DNA of 64,000 bases from Atherix ibis (GCA_958298945.1 OY282609.1:33143212-33207211); one strand, 5' to 3'. Counted from the first letter of the stretch, positions 30,822-46,280 are shown. Numbers and translations are program-made. Notes: generated from the sequence alone by a model not told the origin.

Positions 30822-32692
30822 AAATTAAAAAAAAAAATAATGATTAAAATTTTACCAAGCTCATTAGAATATTTTCAATTATATATATTTTTTTTCCTAT
30901 TAATAAAGAAAGAAGAAAAACCAGAGAAAAAAAAGTTATCTAAAAAGAATTTTTTTAATATCAATTATTCTATACTAAAAAAAAAGACAAAAAAAAAAAC
31001 CTTAAAACTATTATTAAAAATTCCATATTTCTATCGGTATTTTTCTCTATAAAATATATTTTCTTTATTTTGATGATAAAATTGATGTTAGAATACACGA
31101 GATGGAATTTTTTTTCTTCCACCTAAATAAATATATATTCCTAATAAATAAACTTTCAAAATAATTAATTATTATAAATAAAAGTAAAAAAACTATTTAT
31201 AAAAATTATAATATCAAATAATTTTAATTAATAAGAACAATTTCGATTTATTATTTATCTACGAGTATCTATCCTACCATAATAATAAATATGCTTACTA
31301 CAAAAATTATTTAATTTTCAATAAAATATGGTAAAAATAAAAATATTTATTAACAATATTTCATAACAATAGACGGTTTTTTTTAAACAAAAGTGCCATA
31401 ATAAAAATATAAAGCCCTTATTATTATAAAAAAAAACACACATACACAATCACAACTATTGCTACCATTGATAATAATTAAAAAAAATAATTATTAAATT
31501 ATAAAATAATAATCATTAAAACTTTTTATGATATTTTTCAAATATGTAGAAATAAAGCTTTTACTAATTTTCTAAAATATTTCAATTACATTTTTTCGCA
31601 TCTTAATTTATTGGATTATTTAAAAATAAACAGAAAACAGTTAAATATCTTTTAAAAATCTTTCAATAATGATAAATAAAATTTATTATCAAAATGTTTC
31701 TCCATATTTCATATACTGAAATATTTTCCATCATTTTCAAATTTAATAAGAATAAATATTCGAAATAGATGCTTTGGAAAAAACGCCCTCTTTCAACAGA
31801 AAATATATATTTTAATAAACTAAAACAAAAAATATCCTAAATAAATAAATAAAAATGAAAATAAATATTTTCCTAAATATAGATTTTTAATCATTAAAAA
31901 AATATTAAACTAAATTATAGTTTTCGTTTTTGACCTATTATTTAAAAATTGAGATCATTTGATTTAATGGTTTTATTTATTTTCACCATAGGCCAGAAAA
32001 TTTTATTTAAAAGCTTAGTTTAGTTAGTTGTGTAAAAACAATAATAAAATAGTACTATTTATTCGTTATTTTAAAGTTATTTTCTTCATATATTTGCTAT
32101 CGATGATTTCGGGAAGATTTGCATTTAAAATAGTTTCAGTTATTTTAAAAAAAAAAAAAAAAACTTCTAATTAATAGGAAAAGTTTAAAATTTTTTTTTA
32201 ATTTATAATTGTTTATGCTTTAAAATAAATTCACCACTAATTTATGCTTTAAAGAAAAAAATTCAGCAAAAAACTTAAGGTATATATATAGAAAACGTTA
32301 AAAACAACCACATATCCTTTCGGAATTATAAGCTTTTTATCATATAAATTACGCTTAGCTATCAATTAGAGAAAAAATATTAAAGAAAAAATAAATTAAA
32401 GAAAAAATTAACTATTATTAAAAATTGATAAACAATTTTATTAGACTTAAATGAACATTTAACATTTCAGAATATTTCATGCGTTTATTAATTATAAATT
32501 TAATGCTATACTGCTTCTTTTTAATAATATCCAACCTGATTATAAGAAGTCATCTGAATCAGATGAGCATTTCTAATTTACTTGTGGATTATAATATAAA
32601 AAAATCAAAATTAAAAATGTTATTTAAAAAAAAAAAAAATTTACAGTTTATGGAAATAATTAAAATTTTACAAAAGTTATTTTAAAAATATT

Positions 32693-32752
32693 TTATATAT
32701 ATATATTTATATATATATGTCTATGTATATATATATATATATATATATATTT
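32693..32752. repeat. (TA)n microsatellite
   Basis: About 60 bp of mostly alternating T and A with few interruptions. Confidence 0.85.
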
Positions 32753-32954
32753 AATAAAAACAAAAATTATGATATTTAATACGCTTTTTAGATTTAGTAA
32801 GGGATAAACATTTAAAATTGAAAAAAAAAATTGAATACCAATTCACACCATAAACTTTTAATATATATAAAAATAGTGTATAAAAAAAACGTTAAACGAT
32901 TGTTAAAACCTGAATTATATTATGTATTAGAATACTAGAAAGAAACAAATTTCC

Positions 32955-32979
32955 AAAAAAAAAAAAAAAAAAAAAAAAA
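32955..32979. repeat. A25 homopolymer
   Basis: Twenty-five consecutive A, one of the longest single-base runs noticed in the window. Confidence 0.9.
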
Positions 32980-33309
32980 CAGTGTGAAAGGAGATTCATA
33001 CTATCAAATTATAACAGATCAAAAAAAAATTATACATATATCACAAATTTATAATTAATAACTGAGAAATTGTTAAAACGGCAACAAAAAATTATTACAA
33101 CAAAACAAAATACGATCGACATTAATTTATAAAATAAAAACACAAAAAAACAAATAGTACGTTGGAATTTAAAATAATAGTTTATAATCTAGAGAATTTA
33201 AGATATTAACAAAAACATATTTATATAGATATTATATCTATGTTAAAGAAAATAAAATCTAATGAAAATAAAAAAATAAATGATAATATGATAATAATAT
33301 AAAAACAAA

Positions 33310-33342
<33 letters not shown>
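33310..33342. repeat. (ATA)n microsatellite
   Basis: Uninterrupted trinucleotide run. Confidence 0.9.
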
Positions 33343-35499
33343 TAAGAATTATGATGGAAAAGCAATAATATTTATAAAATTTAAGGTAGTAAAAAGAGAA
33401 ATTAAATTAGGCAACGTAAAAATATATTTAATTAAATAAAGAATTAATATTGAAGAACAAAATTTTTTTGAAAAAAAAATATTATCAAAAAAAATTATAA
33501 GCTTTTTCCCCTCTCTTTCTCTTTCTCTCCTTATATCTAATAGAGAGAAATTCAGAAGAAAAAAAAAATAAATTCTTTCTATTATTTATTATTTAAATTT
33601 AAAAAAAAAATTTTTTTTTTAAGAAGAAGAAAGAAGGAATTTGTTGAAGGTTTGGAAAAGCAAAATTTTACTTTTCTTATTTATGATTATTGATTATTAT
33701 TTTAAAAATGGAACAGTTTTTAATACACTTTTTTTTCTTTAATAATTAAATATTATAGTAGATATACTTTAGAATTTATAATAACGCTTCGAAAAATCAT
33801 AACTTAAATATAAAAAACAAATAGAGAAATACTGAATTATTTTTCCCTTAATACGTTTAATAAATTACAAAATAAATCATTGCCAATATTTCTTCTTTTC
33901 TTTTTCCAACTGATTAATAACTTAAAAAGTTAACTAGGTCTTCAAGATATTTTTATCATAAATCGTGAAAAAAATAGTAATAATACTGAAAAATAAAGAA
34001 GTGTAGAAAAAATTTGGAAAAACCTAATGCAATATTACAACTAATGTCAAAATTCTTCTTTTTAAACTTTTAATGAAAAAATCAAAATATGTTAGTGCAC
34101 TCTGAATATCTACTGTAAAAATATTAATAATATATATTTGGAGAAATTCGATGAAATGTGCTGATTTTTTTTTTAAATTCTTCAATTTTTTTCTAGTTGT
34201 TTTTTTTCTCCAAACTAATAGTTTAGTTATAAATTCCTTCACATTTAATTTTGAATCTCGACTATAAAATAACAGAAATACCTCATAGAAAATTTTAAAA
34301 TATTTAAAAAAAATTCTACATCTACTTTAAAAATCTACTATTTATTTTACTATTATCAAATCAGTACTAATAGAAAAATACCAATTTTTCGTATAGAAAC
34401 TTTATTATCATTCCAATAAAATAAATTTCCTTTCCAAAATCTTTAAAAAAAAATCGAATAATATTTAATAAAACTTAATAATAATTTTAAAAAAAAAACT
34501 CCTAAATTAATTCAACATTGGATATTTCTCTATTTGGTAAATAGAAGAAAAAGAAAACTTCTAATCTGTAGTGTTTACCCAATTAATTAATCTCAATTTC
34601 ATCAAATTTCTCGAAACAAAGAAGATTGAAAATTGCGTCCTGAATTTATAATGATTATTAATAATTCATAATATATTAAGAAATATGACAACAACAAGAA
34701 AAATATATATAAAGATAATAAAAGAAAAATACTGATATAAAATAAAAATAAAAATAATATAATTAAATAATGAAAATTTAAGATAAATAACTTGTGTTAA
34801 AGAGAAATCGAAAATTGTTGTTTCAAATGAAAGAAGAAGAAAGAATAAAAAATTACTAACGAATAGAAGAAAACCAAATTTTTTTTTAAATATATTAAAT
34901 AACGTTTAAAAATAAATAACAAAACCCGCCGTAGTAAATAAATATTATTTAAAACAAGAACGAAAAAAAAACTGGCAAATTTTATTAAAAATGGGAAGAA
35001 AAATAAGAAAGTTACGAATATGTTGTTGTTCTGTTTATAAAAATTATCTATTGATGAAACATTTAAATTTATTTCGTTTTATTTTATTAAGAATATTTAA
35101 AAAAAAAAAAAACTTCTACTTAAATAATCCATAAATTGATTCTTGAAAAACTGAATTCAAGATGAGAAAAATATTTAAATAGTTAACATAATAAACGGCT
35201 TAATAGTCTGAAATAAAATAATTTTAATAATAATTAATAAACGGAGTTACACAAACAAAAAATTATCAAAAATATTTATAAACTTATAAACATAAGAGAA
35301 ACAAATAATAATTAATTAATATTGATTTTCAAGTAGAAACTTGTTCGATATCTCGTTTGAGGTTGTGGTACCAAAATTTTGTTGAAAATTTATAATATTA
35401 ATGTATACTTTTTTTTGTTTACAAAATCGCCAACGTATAAGTTCTTTCCATCCCTGAGGCGTTCAATTCACAACTCTCCATATCTTCAAAAAATACCAC

Positions 35500-35712
35500 T
35501 TAATCCAGAATTCATTTTTGAATAGAACTCCTTCGATTGTAGGAACTCCTAAACCCAATTATTCTTTTTTCTAACCCTTTTTTTTAATTTTCTAAAACAA
35601 TCTAATTTTCTCCACCAAATTATCGTTTAATTGCTCTCTTCAACATATGTTCGAACACTTTCATTTGGATGCCAATCCAATGTCCAGAAAGGCCACTAAC
35701 TCTTGTCTCAGA
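35500..35712 (-). repeat. Dispersed repeat, copy 2
   Basis: Similar along its length to 55505-55750, with an internal deletion. Both share GAATTC followed by TTTTTGAATAG, then ACTCCTTC, GGAACTCCTA, an AT-rich block, TTGGATGCCAAT (TTATGGAAGC in the other) and GAGACCTTA. The end near 35712 (GTCTCAGAGACCTTA) matches the start of copy 1 at 25553. It interrupts the AT-rich region. Confidence 0.65.
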
Positions 35713-36770
35713 GACCTTAAATTTAAAAAAGAATCAATTTTTTGATACAGTAAAAGATAAAAAATGTGTAACCTAATTTATTTGCGTCTATTTAACTGCC
35801 GCCAAATAGCCGAAGTTGTTTTCGTGATAAAGTTTTACATTCCAATACAAATATTACAAGTATTGATTTTGAAAATAAAAGATTAAAAATCTTTCCTTTT
35901 TTTGCTATTATTAAAGGAAGGAACAATTCCTTTTTTTTGCTACTATTTTATCGAATTTTCCACATTTTAACAATAAATAAAAACTTAATTCTACGCTAAC
36001 TGAAATTTTTCTAACATGTTTAAATTATACTGCCTTTCTTCTAATAATAGTATTATATTATATTGTATAACTATTATTTCACTTTTTTTTAATTGCTTCT
36101 AAATATCATAATTACTTGAAAAATCCACCATAAGATGAAAAATAATTACAAGACTTTTATTTACGATTATCGTAAAATTATAAATAATAAAATATTCAAT
36201 AAAGCTAGGACATTTTAAAGGAGGCCTTGTAAAACATTGTATCCTAGAAAAATCAAATTGCATTTTCAAAAAAAAAAAAAATGATTGAAATGGTTGATTT
36301 TTTTTTTAAATTAATTTAAATAATCAGAACCATTAATATTAATCAATTTTGCAAGTATATTTTTGTTTTTTATTTAAACATACTCGGGAAAATATGTTTT
36401 TATTTGAATATACTCAATAATAGTTCATATTTAACAATTAATTTCATTACAAAAATAATAAATAAATTGCTAAATTATTAAATGCTCAAAACGAGTCCTC
36501 TGTTGCTAATGTAAAAATTAAAAGTCCATAATTTCGAAAAAGAACGCCTAAAAATAAAAAAATATCATAAAAATAATAATGCATACTTATAGCCTGGTAT
36601 CGAATATTGAGGATAGCAAAATCTATTAACGACATTTGATCATTTTTAAATCGACATATACGTATGTATATATATGAGTTGAATAGTAATTAATATAATT
36701 TAATATTATTAGATGAAATTATATATACATACATATATGTATATACATGAATATATACATAATAGAATTA

Positions 36771-36803
<33 letters not shown>
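36771..36803. repeat. (TAA)n microsatellite
   Basis: Uninterrupted trinucleotide run. Confidence 0.9.
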
Positions 36804-36808
<5 letters not shown>

Positions 36809-39800
36809 TAACATTAAAGTAATTAAATACGCTTTTAGTATGTAAGATTTATTAAATGAACAATTATATAAGTGAAATTTATTTTATTTTATTTTTTTTT
36901 TCAAAATAAACGCAAAACAAAATAAATATAAACGAATACAAATTTGAGAATTCCTTAAAATTTACAAAATTTATTCATTTTGCGTACACATGAATAGTAA
37001 AAACTTTTAAGTATTTATCAAAGTAGAAAAGAAGAAAAAATTCTGGATTAAATTTTTGTAATGGGAAATAAAGAGAAAGAGAGAGGAAAATTCAAAAAAT
37101 ACATATATTATGAAAAACAAAAATTAAAAATATGAACAAAAATATGTTATAAAAATAAATTAACACAATTAGCAGGAGAAAAAAAAATTATATATACATA
37201 CTTAAGTAAAATTAAGAAATGGAAAAACAATTGTTAGAAGATGAAAAAGTTCTAAACTTTTAATAAATTTATAAAGCAAATAATAAAAATGAATACGATC
37301 GCATTCCAATTAATATAGATTAGTGAGAAAAATTATATTCTAGATAAAGTTGTATATATAAAAATAACTAATTATAACAATGATAATAATAAAAATAATA
37401 ATAATAATAATTGAGAAATGAAAAAAAAAATTATTATAATTATACTAACGAAAAAGATAATAAACATTTTACAATAAAATATTAATAAATAGAAATTTTG
37501 CAAAAAAAAAACCTAATCATATTACATGGATTTCAAGAAGAAGAAAAAAATACAAAACAAAACAAAATAATTAATATTTAAACAAAATATTTACAATAAT
37601 AATTAAAATAAAAATTTAATGAAATATTATAAATTATAAATAGCTAATAATAATTATGAAAAATTGCAAATCAAATTATATTACCATACATGAAAATTAA
37701 TAAGGAAAAATTCATAAATAAAATCCTTTAAAGTAAAAAAAAAAAAAAATCACAAAAACAAACAACTACAAAAAAAAAGAATTAATAAAAATTATCGAAA
37801 GTTTTGAACAAGTACTAAAATAAAAAGAATCAGATAAAAAAAAAAATTTTAATATAATAATAATGAGAGCAAACAAAATAATAATAATAATAATAACAAG
37901 AATGTATATAAATAAGTATATATACACAAATATAACAACATATATGCGTAAATATATATAATATAAAAAATTTAAAAAAAAAATGCAATGAAATTCGTTT
38001 TAATTATATTATACAGAAAAAGAAAGTAAATTATTATTATACATAAATATATATATATATATATAAATAAATAAATAATTAATTAATTAATGAAATAATA
38101 ATAGTTGTAGAATACGTTACTATATGCATAATTGATAATATTATTATGTACACAAATTAATTTAATACAACACATTCACATATTTATATTATACATAAAT
38201 ATACATCCATGCGTATATGTAAAATTTATATAAAACTGTATGCATTTAATATATATGCATTATATACAAAAATATAAAGAATAACGACGAATGTAATTGA
38301 AGGAGAATGAAAACCCAATAGAAATAATATTTAATAAAAATAATAATAATATATTAAATAATATTTTAAAATGTAAATGAAAAGTATAACAATTAATAAA
38401 CACAAGATATAATAATAAACTGATGATAAATAACAATAAAATAGTTTCGAGATTACTTAAAAGAAAATATACATTTTAATTAATCCAATTTATAATAATA
38501 ATAATAATAATATAAATCGTTATGACCAAAAATGAAAAATGAAAAATTAATTAATTAAATTAATGAATAAATAAAAATTGAATAAAAAAATATGTTTTTC
38601 AAAAATTACTATTTACTTGAACCAAAAAAAAAAAAAATTCTTAATGAAAACAAATTTAACTAAATACTAAATACTAAGTTTAATAAAGTAGTTACTCTTT
38701 TCCTTCTAAGTGTATATTTAATTTGAAAGCACATTTACTATCAAATATTTATAACCGATATATTATTCTATAATACATATTTACATAAATACATATATAT
38801 GATACGTATTCAAAAAGAGCTTTGATATTTTTTTTTAAGATTTTTTTTGCTGCACATCATCACTGTTATTTGTTTATGGTATATGGTATTACTAATTTAA
38901 ACTTTACAAACAATTATTAAATTGATGCAATTATTTGTTTTTTTATATTATTTTCCGTAATTATAAAATTTTTTTTATAGTAAATATTCATATAAGAATT
39001 TTTTTATAACCTAAAAATCAGAAAATACCATGCCTTTTTGTTATTTTTTTTTCTCTTAATATATACTATAGTATAAAAAAAACTTCACAATATATAAAAA
39101 GGTGTTAAAATAAAAAATTAATTTTGAAAAAAAATTTCTTATGTTTTCAAATATTTACTTAAACATTTTTTTTAAAGAAAAGAACAAAAGAAAATATTAG
39201 CATTGAAAATTATTTAATAATGAAAATTTTTTCGGTATTATATTATTTTTTGTTGTTTTAGCACTTAAAACATCCTTACACATAGATAACTATTTAATTA
39301 AGCTTTAACGAGAAATCTAAACTATATTTATAATAATTAAATGACTAAAAATTGATTATTTTATTTTTTTTAAACAACTAAAAATTACAATAATTCAACA
39401 AAAAAAAAAATGAAACTGACAAAAAAAAATCAATTACCAACTGATGACAAATATTTAAAAAAAACACACACACACAATTAGAATAATAATTAAAAAATAA
39501 AAAACAATTTATAAAATTACAAGTTAAATTAACAATATAACGATACATATAAAGAAGTAATATTTTTAAGAATTATAAAAATTTATAGAAATAAAGAGAA
39601 AAAGAAATAATTAAAATAAATATAAAACTATAAAAGATAATATTATATACTTATATACATACGCAAAAACTAAACAACGATAAATTGACTAAATTTGTTT
39701 TCTAACATGATTAAATGCATAGTAACATAAATACATAAATAAATTCAGAAATACATAACATACATACATACGAGTATATATATATATACCATTATACGTG

Positions 39801-41372
39801 CAAATCAAAAGTTAATAAAGTATAGTTTGTAGATAATAATTTCGACAAGAAAAACAAAATATATATTTAAAAAAAAATCATTACAATAATTATTAATTAA
39901 TTTAAAAAAAAAAGAAACCGAAAAGTAATGCAAATTAAATAAGACAATTTCATATATATTCATATGAAAATAGTATTTAATAATATACATATTAAAAAAT
40001 AAAATGATAATATATATACATGCATATATAAAAATATTGAAAAGAAATAAAATAATAAATTTGATTGATTATGAATGAAATTATGAGATCTTTTTTTTTT
40101 TGAACTAATAATTATTGAAAGTAATATTATATATATATATATATACAATATATATATAGATAAATATATATACAAAAAAATGCATATAATGTACGTAATG
40201 AACATTTAATAATGCAAATGATAGAGAAAAAGAGAGATTAATCAACTATATTATAATGTTATCTAGTTATGTAGGTGAAATTAACAATTATTATTATTGA
40301 ATTATAATTATTATTATTATTATTATGAAAACGTTTTGAATATAATTAAAAAGAAGAATAAAATGAGCAAATCTACATATATGTATAACAACAATAAAAG
40401 GAATAGAAACAATATTAAATGAATGAAAGAGATAAAGAAAATAATAATTATTTAGAGTGTGTGTTGTTTAGTAAACAAATAAAAACAAATAACAATATAA
40501 TAAAACCAATAATAATAAATTTCAATTGAAAATAACTAAAATCAAAACAATACAGAAATTGTAAGAAAGGAAAGCAACAACAAAAAAAAGGAAAAACGGC
40601 AAATTGAAATCTTATGCAAACAAATAACAGCAACAACTGAGAAGAGAGAGATAAAATTCAAATAAAACAATAAGAATAGTAATAGAAAGAGGAGGAAAAA
40701 AAACAATATTTCATCAAAATTTACCAACAACAGTTTTTTCTACTCCAACTTGTTTACATATATTCTCATTTCGATTATCTTTCTACAATATTATTCATAA
40801 TTTTATCATAAATTGCTAACAAGGATTATTTTTATATAAACTAATATTTTAATTATATTTTTATGTAATAACCTTACCGATTTAGATGTGGGGAAACCAA
40901 TTTGTCTATGGTAATTAAAATTAATTTAAAAAATTCGACCCTTTTACTGACTATTTTATAATTTTTTTTTTAAACAATATTTAATACTATTAATTTTTAA
41001 TTAAGTTAATGATGAAAACTTTAGCATATTCAAATCTTGTTAAGAAAATAGTTGAATAGAAAAAATTTATAGAAGGATAAACACATATTGGGGCTTTGGT
41101 AACTTCTTAGTTGTTTTAGAAATTTCCATAATCTTCACGAAACATTAACTACAATAAATTTCAATTTACGTCCAACTGTTTTTTTAACACGGTAGATACG
41201 TTCGAGAAAAAAAATACTCCACACCCTGTAAAATTAAGGATAAATTATTCCAAAACTTTAAAAATCCGTGTAAGATGGAAAAAATCAACTATAGTTGTTC
41301 TAAAAAATCTAGCACAAAAACGAATAATATAAACCCATATTTTATAAATTCTCCAAAATGGAATCGTATATA

Positions 41373-42552
41373 CTGGGTTTTCAAGAAAGTAATTTCGTTT
41401 TTTTTATTTTAATAAAAATGAAAGACGATTTTCTTATAATGAATTAATATTTTATTCAATTAAATATTGTCCAGTCTGATCCAATACCCTTTGCCATTTT
41501 TCTAGCAAAAAACTGATCCAAGTGATTTTTGACCTACTCATTCAGGTTAAACGTTTTACCGTCTAAAAAATTTTGTAGAGCGCGGAAGAAATGATAATCG
41601 GAAGGTGCTAGGTCTGGAGAGTATGGTGGGTGTGGCAGTATATCCCATCCAAGCTCTAAAATCTTTCGCCGAGTGATCAAACTTGGATGTGGTTTCGCAT
41701 TATCCTGTTGGAACACTATACCATTCCTATTGATCAATTCTGGACTTTTTTCTTAAAGTGAATCATTCAATTTGCCCAACTGATGATAGTAAACTTCAGA
41801 ATTGATCGTTATGTTGCTCGGTAGAAGTTCAAAATAAACGATTCTCTTGAAATCCCACCAAGCAGATAGCATAACCTTTTTTTGATGAATATTGGCTTTC
41901 GAAGTGCTTTGAACCGGTTCATCTTTTCTACTCCAGGATATTTTGCGCTGACCATTGTTGTAAACAACCCATTTCTCATTCCTAGTGATGATACGCTTCA
42001 AAAATGGATCATTTTCTTGGCGTTCGAGAAGCAAATCACAAACGTCAATGCGACAGCACAAATTTTTTTCCGTAAGAAGATAAGGAACCAATATGTCGAG
42101 CTTTGAGATTTAATTTCAATTGATCATGAACGGGCGAATTCGATAAACTTAATCTCAGCGATTCGCCGGTTTGCATCAATTAATGCCTTTACTGTATCTC
42201 CATCAACTTTAACTGGCATCTTCGAGGTGAAAATTGCCGGATCGAAATTTTGTAAACCACTTTTGGCACTGGCGCTCACTTAACACATCTTCTCCATACA
42301 CATCGGTGAATTTTTTTCTTGCTTAAACAACTATTTCGACAAAAAAAAATATGCCGAAAATGTTGTTTTTCACTTTCCATATTTAAAAGTGTATCAACCA
42401 AAAACTACTGTGCAGAATCAATCAAAGCAATCCTTGCTATGTTAGCTGTCAAAATACATATGATTATGCAGCTTAAGTGTGAAGTTGGTTATGAAAAAAT
42501 ACAATTAAATCCTCTGTTGGGAAACAACAATATTACTTTCTTGATAACACAA
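41373..42552 (-). mobile_element. Mellifera-type mariner, near full length (C2)
   Basis: The element is about 1180 bp. The left end read inward is CTGGGTTTTCAAGAAAGTAA and the right end is TTGTGTTATCAAGAAAGTAA, with TA on both sides (41371-41372 and 42553-42554). Internal sequence near the 5' end (CCCAACAGAGGATTTAATTG) matches the deleted element at 6964-7740, so the two belong to one family. It is the fuller template against which the deletions of that copy can be read. Confidence 0.85.
41452..42380 (-). pseudogene. Mellifera-type mariner transposase, broken (C2)
   Basis: The gene starts MESEKQHF (42380) and ends WQRVLDQTGQYLIE then TAA. A long intact piece carries the linker and the region IITRNEKWVVYNN, where the first catalytic Asp of the family motif TGDEKW is Asn. 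The piece also has STSKANIHQKKVMLSAWWD. A second piece carries VFQQDNAKPHPS and YSPDLAPSDYHFF, with the second and third Asp at D34D spacing. Frameshifts in the N-terminal part and stops after LNE break the frame. It is inactive twice over. Confidence 0.85.
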
Positions 42553-42554
42553 TA

Positions 42555-45500
42555 TTATGGTATTTTTGCCTGTTTGTTCTATAGAAAAGTTCAAATAATT
42601 TCAGTTCGTATATTTTATTTCGAGTCTTACAGTTGCTACTTTAAGAAAACTAAAAAAAAAATAAAGAAATTAGTATTGGAAGTAAAGAAACAGTAAAAGT
42701 TCGTGGACAAAAACGGGTTAAAACTTTTAAAAAAGATTAGAAAATAATAAAATCAATTAAAAAATCATTCATAAATAACGGTCAAAAATATAACGTTGTT
42801 ATTAATTTAACGAGAGACATTAAAATTGGCCGAACGTAAGTTTCCTGAAAGCCCAAAGACAAAAATATAAGGTCCTATAAAAATTATAAATAAAAGGATG
42901 CTTTAGAATACGGGATTTTTTTTATGATACGTTATAAATCACGAAATAAGTCTAATGTTAAAAAAAAATTTTTAATAAAAAATTGTTGAAAATGTAGATA
43001 AAAATATAGTTTCTTTTTTTTTAATTTTTTAATTTATATAAACACCAGTTTTTTTTATTTTTAAAGTGCAAAATGTTCTCTAACTTAAATAATTATATTT
43101 TTTTTATATTAACAACTATAATATAAATAAAATTATTATTGTTTTGTAGAATTTTAAATATAATCTAAAAATACGTATATATAATTATATATAAATAGTA
43201 GTCAATAAAATAATTAATAATTAATATTATATATTTCGCAATTTAGATTAAAACCTTAACCACCGATTTATATATATGTATATATATATTTATACATATT
43301 TATATATGTATATATATATATATACATATTATTAAAAACAAATGGGAAAAAATAAAAATATAATAAAATATTTAATAACACGAAATACAATTTTTATGTA
43401 AAAAGAAAAAAATAATAAGGAATTATGAGAGATAATATTTTTTTATTATATGGTACATTAATTATTGATTTATTATTTGTTATCAATAATAAAAAAATAC
43501 TTATTGAATTAATTTTGCAATTTTAAGAGATAACATTTTGCATTTTAAATACATTTATTTTCTGATCACATTTTAATATGGAAACATTTTTTTTTTAAGA
43601 TTTATTAATTCAATAAAATTATTAATAAAAAAGATGAAATTATAAGGATATATTGTATCGGAATTAACAAAAAAAAAAAACAAATAGAAAAATGGGTAAA
43701 GAAAAATAATGATTAAAATATAAAAATCAAGCAATTCAGATAATGGAGAAAAAAATTGATGTTATTTAATAAAAATTAGCTCAGAACTTTCAAATAATAT
43801 TAATTAAAGAATAATGATAAATGAGAAGAAAAAATATAAGTGAATTAATTAATAGTCTTTTAAAAAAATATACCAACTGATACCGAATAAACCAAATATC
43901 ATATTTCGATTTTTAATTACAACGCTTTTTTTCCTTCTACATAGAAGTTCCTATTTCTCTAAATGTAAGTTACTAATTTGCATAAGTTTTACATGCATTC
44001 ATAAACACACATATATTCATGTATAAATTACCTTATATTCATAAAAATAATGTTGATTTGGAAAAATGATGACATCTTACATAAAAATTGAAAAATTTCA
44101 GTTTAATCAAATTACAATATTATTAATCAGTTAAAGAATACCAAAAAATGAAAACTTTCCTTCTCCAATTTTTGACACAAATTGTTTCTCATTTGAAAAA
44201 AAATGTATGAAATTTATTACATTTTGTAATTTAGGAAAAGAAAACTAAAGATTTTTGCCAAAACTCTTATTAATATTAATTTAAAAAAAAAGAAATTCAA
44301 TGATGGGGAGAAAATATTTCCAATTTACAAATCTAACTTTTTGAAAAAAAAAATAGTTTTCATCTAATCTTCCTACATACTTTTTCCTTTCGAATACTTT
44401 TTCAAATATATTTAAATTCTTAAAAAATTATATTTCTTTAATCGAGCATGATTTGTGATTTTATATTTATTTCATTAAATAGAATACAAAAATGTAAAGT
44501 GAACAATTTTGCTAATAGCTCCCTGATTTTCGCATATACTTATTCGAACAGTTTACCGAATTAAACTATGAAACTTTCAGATACTAATTTGTCAGCCATA
44601 ATAAAGTTTAATTTTCCATTGCATTAATCGCATTAACATTTTATGTAAAAATAATTTATTTATCACTTTCCAAATGGTCTCGAATATATTTATTCGAATA
44701 CATTACAATTTCTAGCAGAATATCCCTTTTCTAATTAAAAAGAAATAAAAATTTTATTTAGCTTTTAAACGAAAAAGAAGAAATTTAATTTTTGTTTTTA
44801 ATAAAAATGTTTTAATATAAAAAAATGATTAAAAATATATATGTCCTAGAATTCCCTAGTTTTTACTAAAAAGTAGCTGCAATTGAGTTGGATTTTCACT
44901 TAAATTGAAGGAGAAAAATAACCATTCCAAAAATACGAAACATTCATATCGCTTCACAAATTTGCATAAAATAATTTAAAAAATGATAGAGAAAAATTTA
45001 TAAAATCATTTTTTATACTAAATAAAACAAAAAAAAAGAAGACCAAAGTCAATTTAGATAAGAAATAAGAAATAGAACTGAAGACTACGATCAAATAATT
45101 ATTATAATTTGGTCTAAATGAAAAAAATCTATTAGAATATGCACAAATTACAATATTATTTTTTTTTTTAAACTTTAGAAAAAATTATTTCAAATAAAAA
45201 TTAATAATTTTCAAAAACATCATCATTTAACAAAATTTTTTGAAGAAAAAAAAAGGCAAAAATTATTTTAGAAAATAATTAAAAATCTGAAAAAGATTTT
45301 CTTAAAACTAAATTTGTATGTATGCATAAATTGGGATTGCAGGGGATTTAAAAGCAATATGATTAAAAATTCAAGACATATCGTTACTCATTAAAAATTT
45401 AAAAAAAATTTCATTTTATTTAAAAAAAAAAAAAAATAAGCGGAACAAACAAATAAAAATACTAAAAATTAAATATTAATTATTGAAAGGAAAACATATT

Positions 45501-46278
45501 ATCATTAAAAAAAAAGAACGAGAAGAAAACATTATTCCACATTACGTAAAATTCGAATGAACAAAAATAAATAACCACGATATGGAGAAAAAAAATATAT
45601 ATTTAAAAAAATTCTACAATATAAATAAATATTAAATTAAAAATAATATAATTTCGAATTGAAAACAAAAATGAATAGAACAGAAAAACGTTTATAAAAA
45701 AAATTATATTATATAATTAATCGCGTGGATAAATGATGATATCTAATCTATCAAATTTTAATAAACGCAATCGGCAATTGGGCGTTTTTAATATAAAAAA
45801 AAATTATATGAAAATAAAAAATTATTTTATAAAAGGATATTTAAAAAATTGCAATAATTGAGAAACTAGTTAATGATAGAATTTAAAAAAAAGAAAGAAA
45901 TTCGCATATCATTGAAGCTGACATTATAAATAAGGAAGGGGGATATGGAGTAGGCAGTATTCTAAAAAAGGAAATTTATGCAAATATACAGGAAAATTTT
46001 GATTGGAAATTTATTTCTTAAAAACAAAACTTTAATGATGAAAAAAAATTAAGAAACTATTAAAGAATAAATATATAATATTTATGAATTTAAATTGATT
46101 ATGTCTTTTGAGTCTATTTGGCAAAACTGTTCTTACAAGTATATAGTATATCAAATAATTATTATATAAATTAAAAGAAAAGAAAATATTTCATAATTAA
46201 AGATATTTTCGATGATATAATTTTGAACATATTCTTTTGATGAGGTTACACACTAAGAGACACTTCTAATACTCTATA
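42555..46278. other. AT-rich region without genes
   Basis: Continuation of the A-rich sequence, with a TA-rich microsatellite at about 43268-43330. No exon or transposon was recognised. Confidence 0.55.
43268..43330. repeat. (TA)n-rich microsatellite
   Basis: Alternating T and A with G, C and T interruptions. Confidence 0.8.
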
Positions 46279-46280
46279 TA

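Larger units (their letters stand above)
29095..41368. other. 12-kb AT-rich, A-skewed region without genes
   Basis: Directly after the exchanger stop codon the sequence becomes extremely AT-rich, with many A-runs on the + strand and many AAT and AT microsatellites. Part of it must be the exchanger 3' untranslated region, but dozens of AATAAA-like hexamers prevent choosing an end. I found no exon, RNA gene or transposon until 41373. Open frames here translate to low-complexity Asn, Lys, Ile and Tyr runs and are not genes. Confidence 0.6.

Noticed and set aside
30439..30828. 129-codon + frame
   Set aside because: Low-complexity Ile/Lys/Tyr/Asn composition expected of AT-rich DNA; no domain.
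36658..36756. AT-rich palindromes such as ATATACATACATATATGTATAT
   Set aside because: Alternating AT microsatellites are self-complementary by nature; no evidence for an origin or hairpin function.
42319..42696. 125-codon + frame
   Set aside because: It runs antisense across the end of the mellifera-type mariner and into its flank, so it is a shadow frame.
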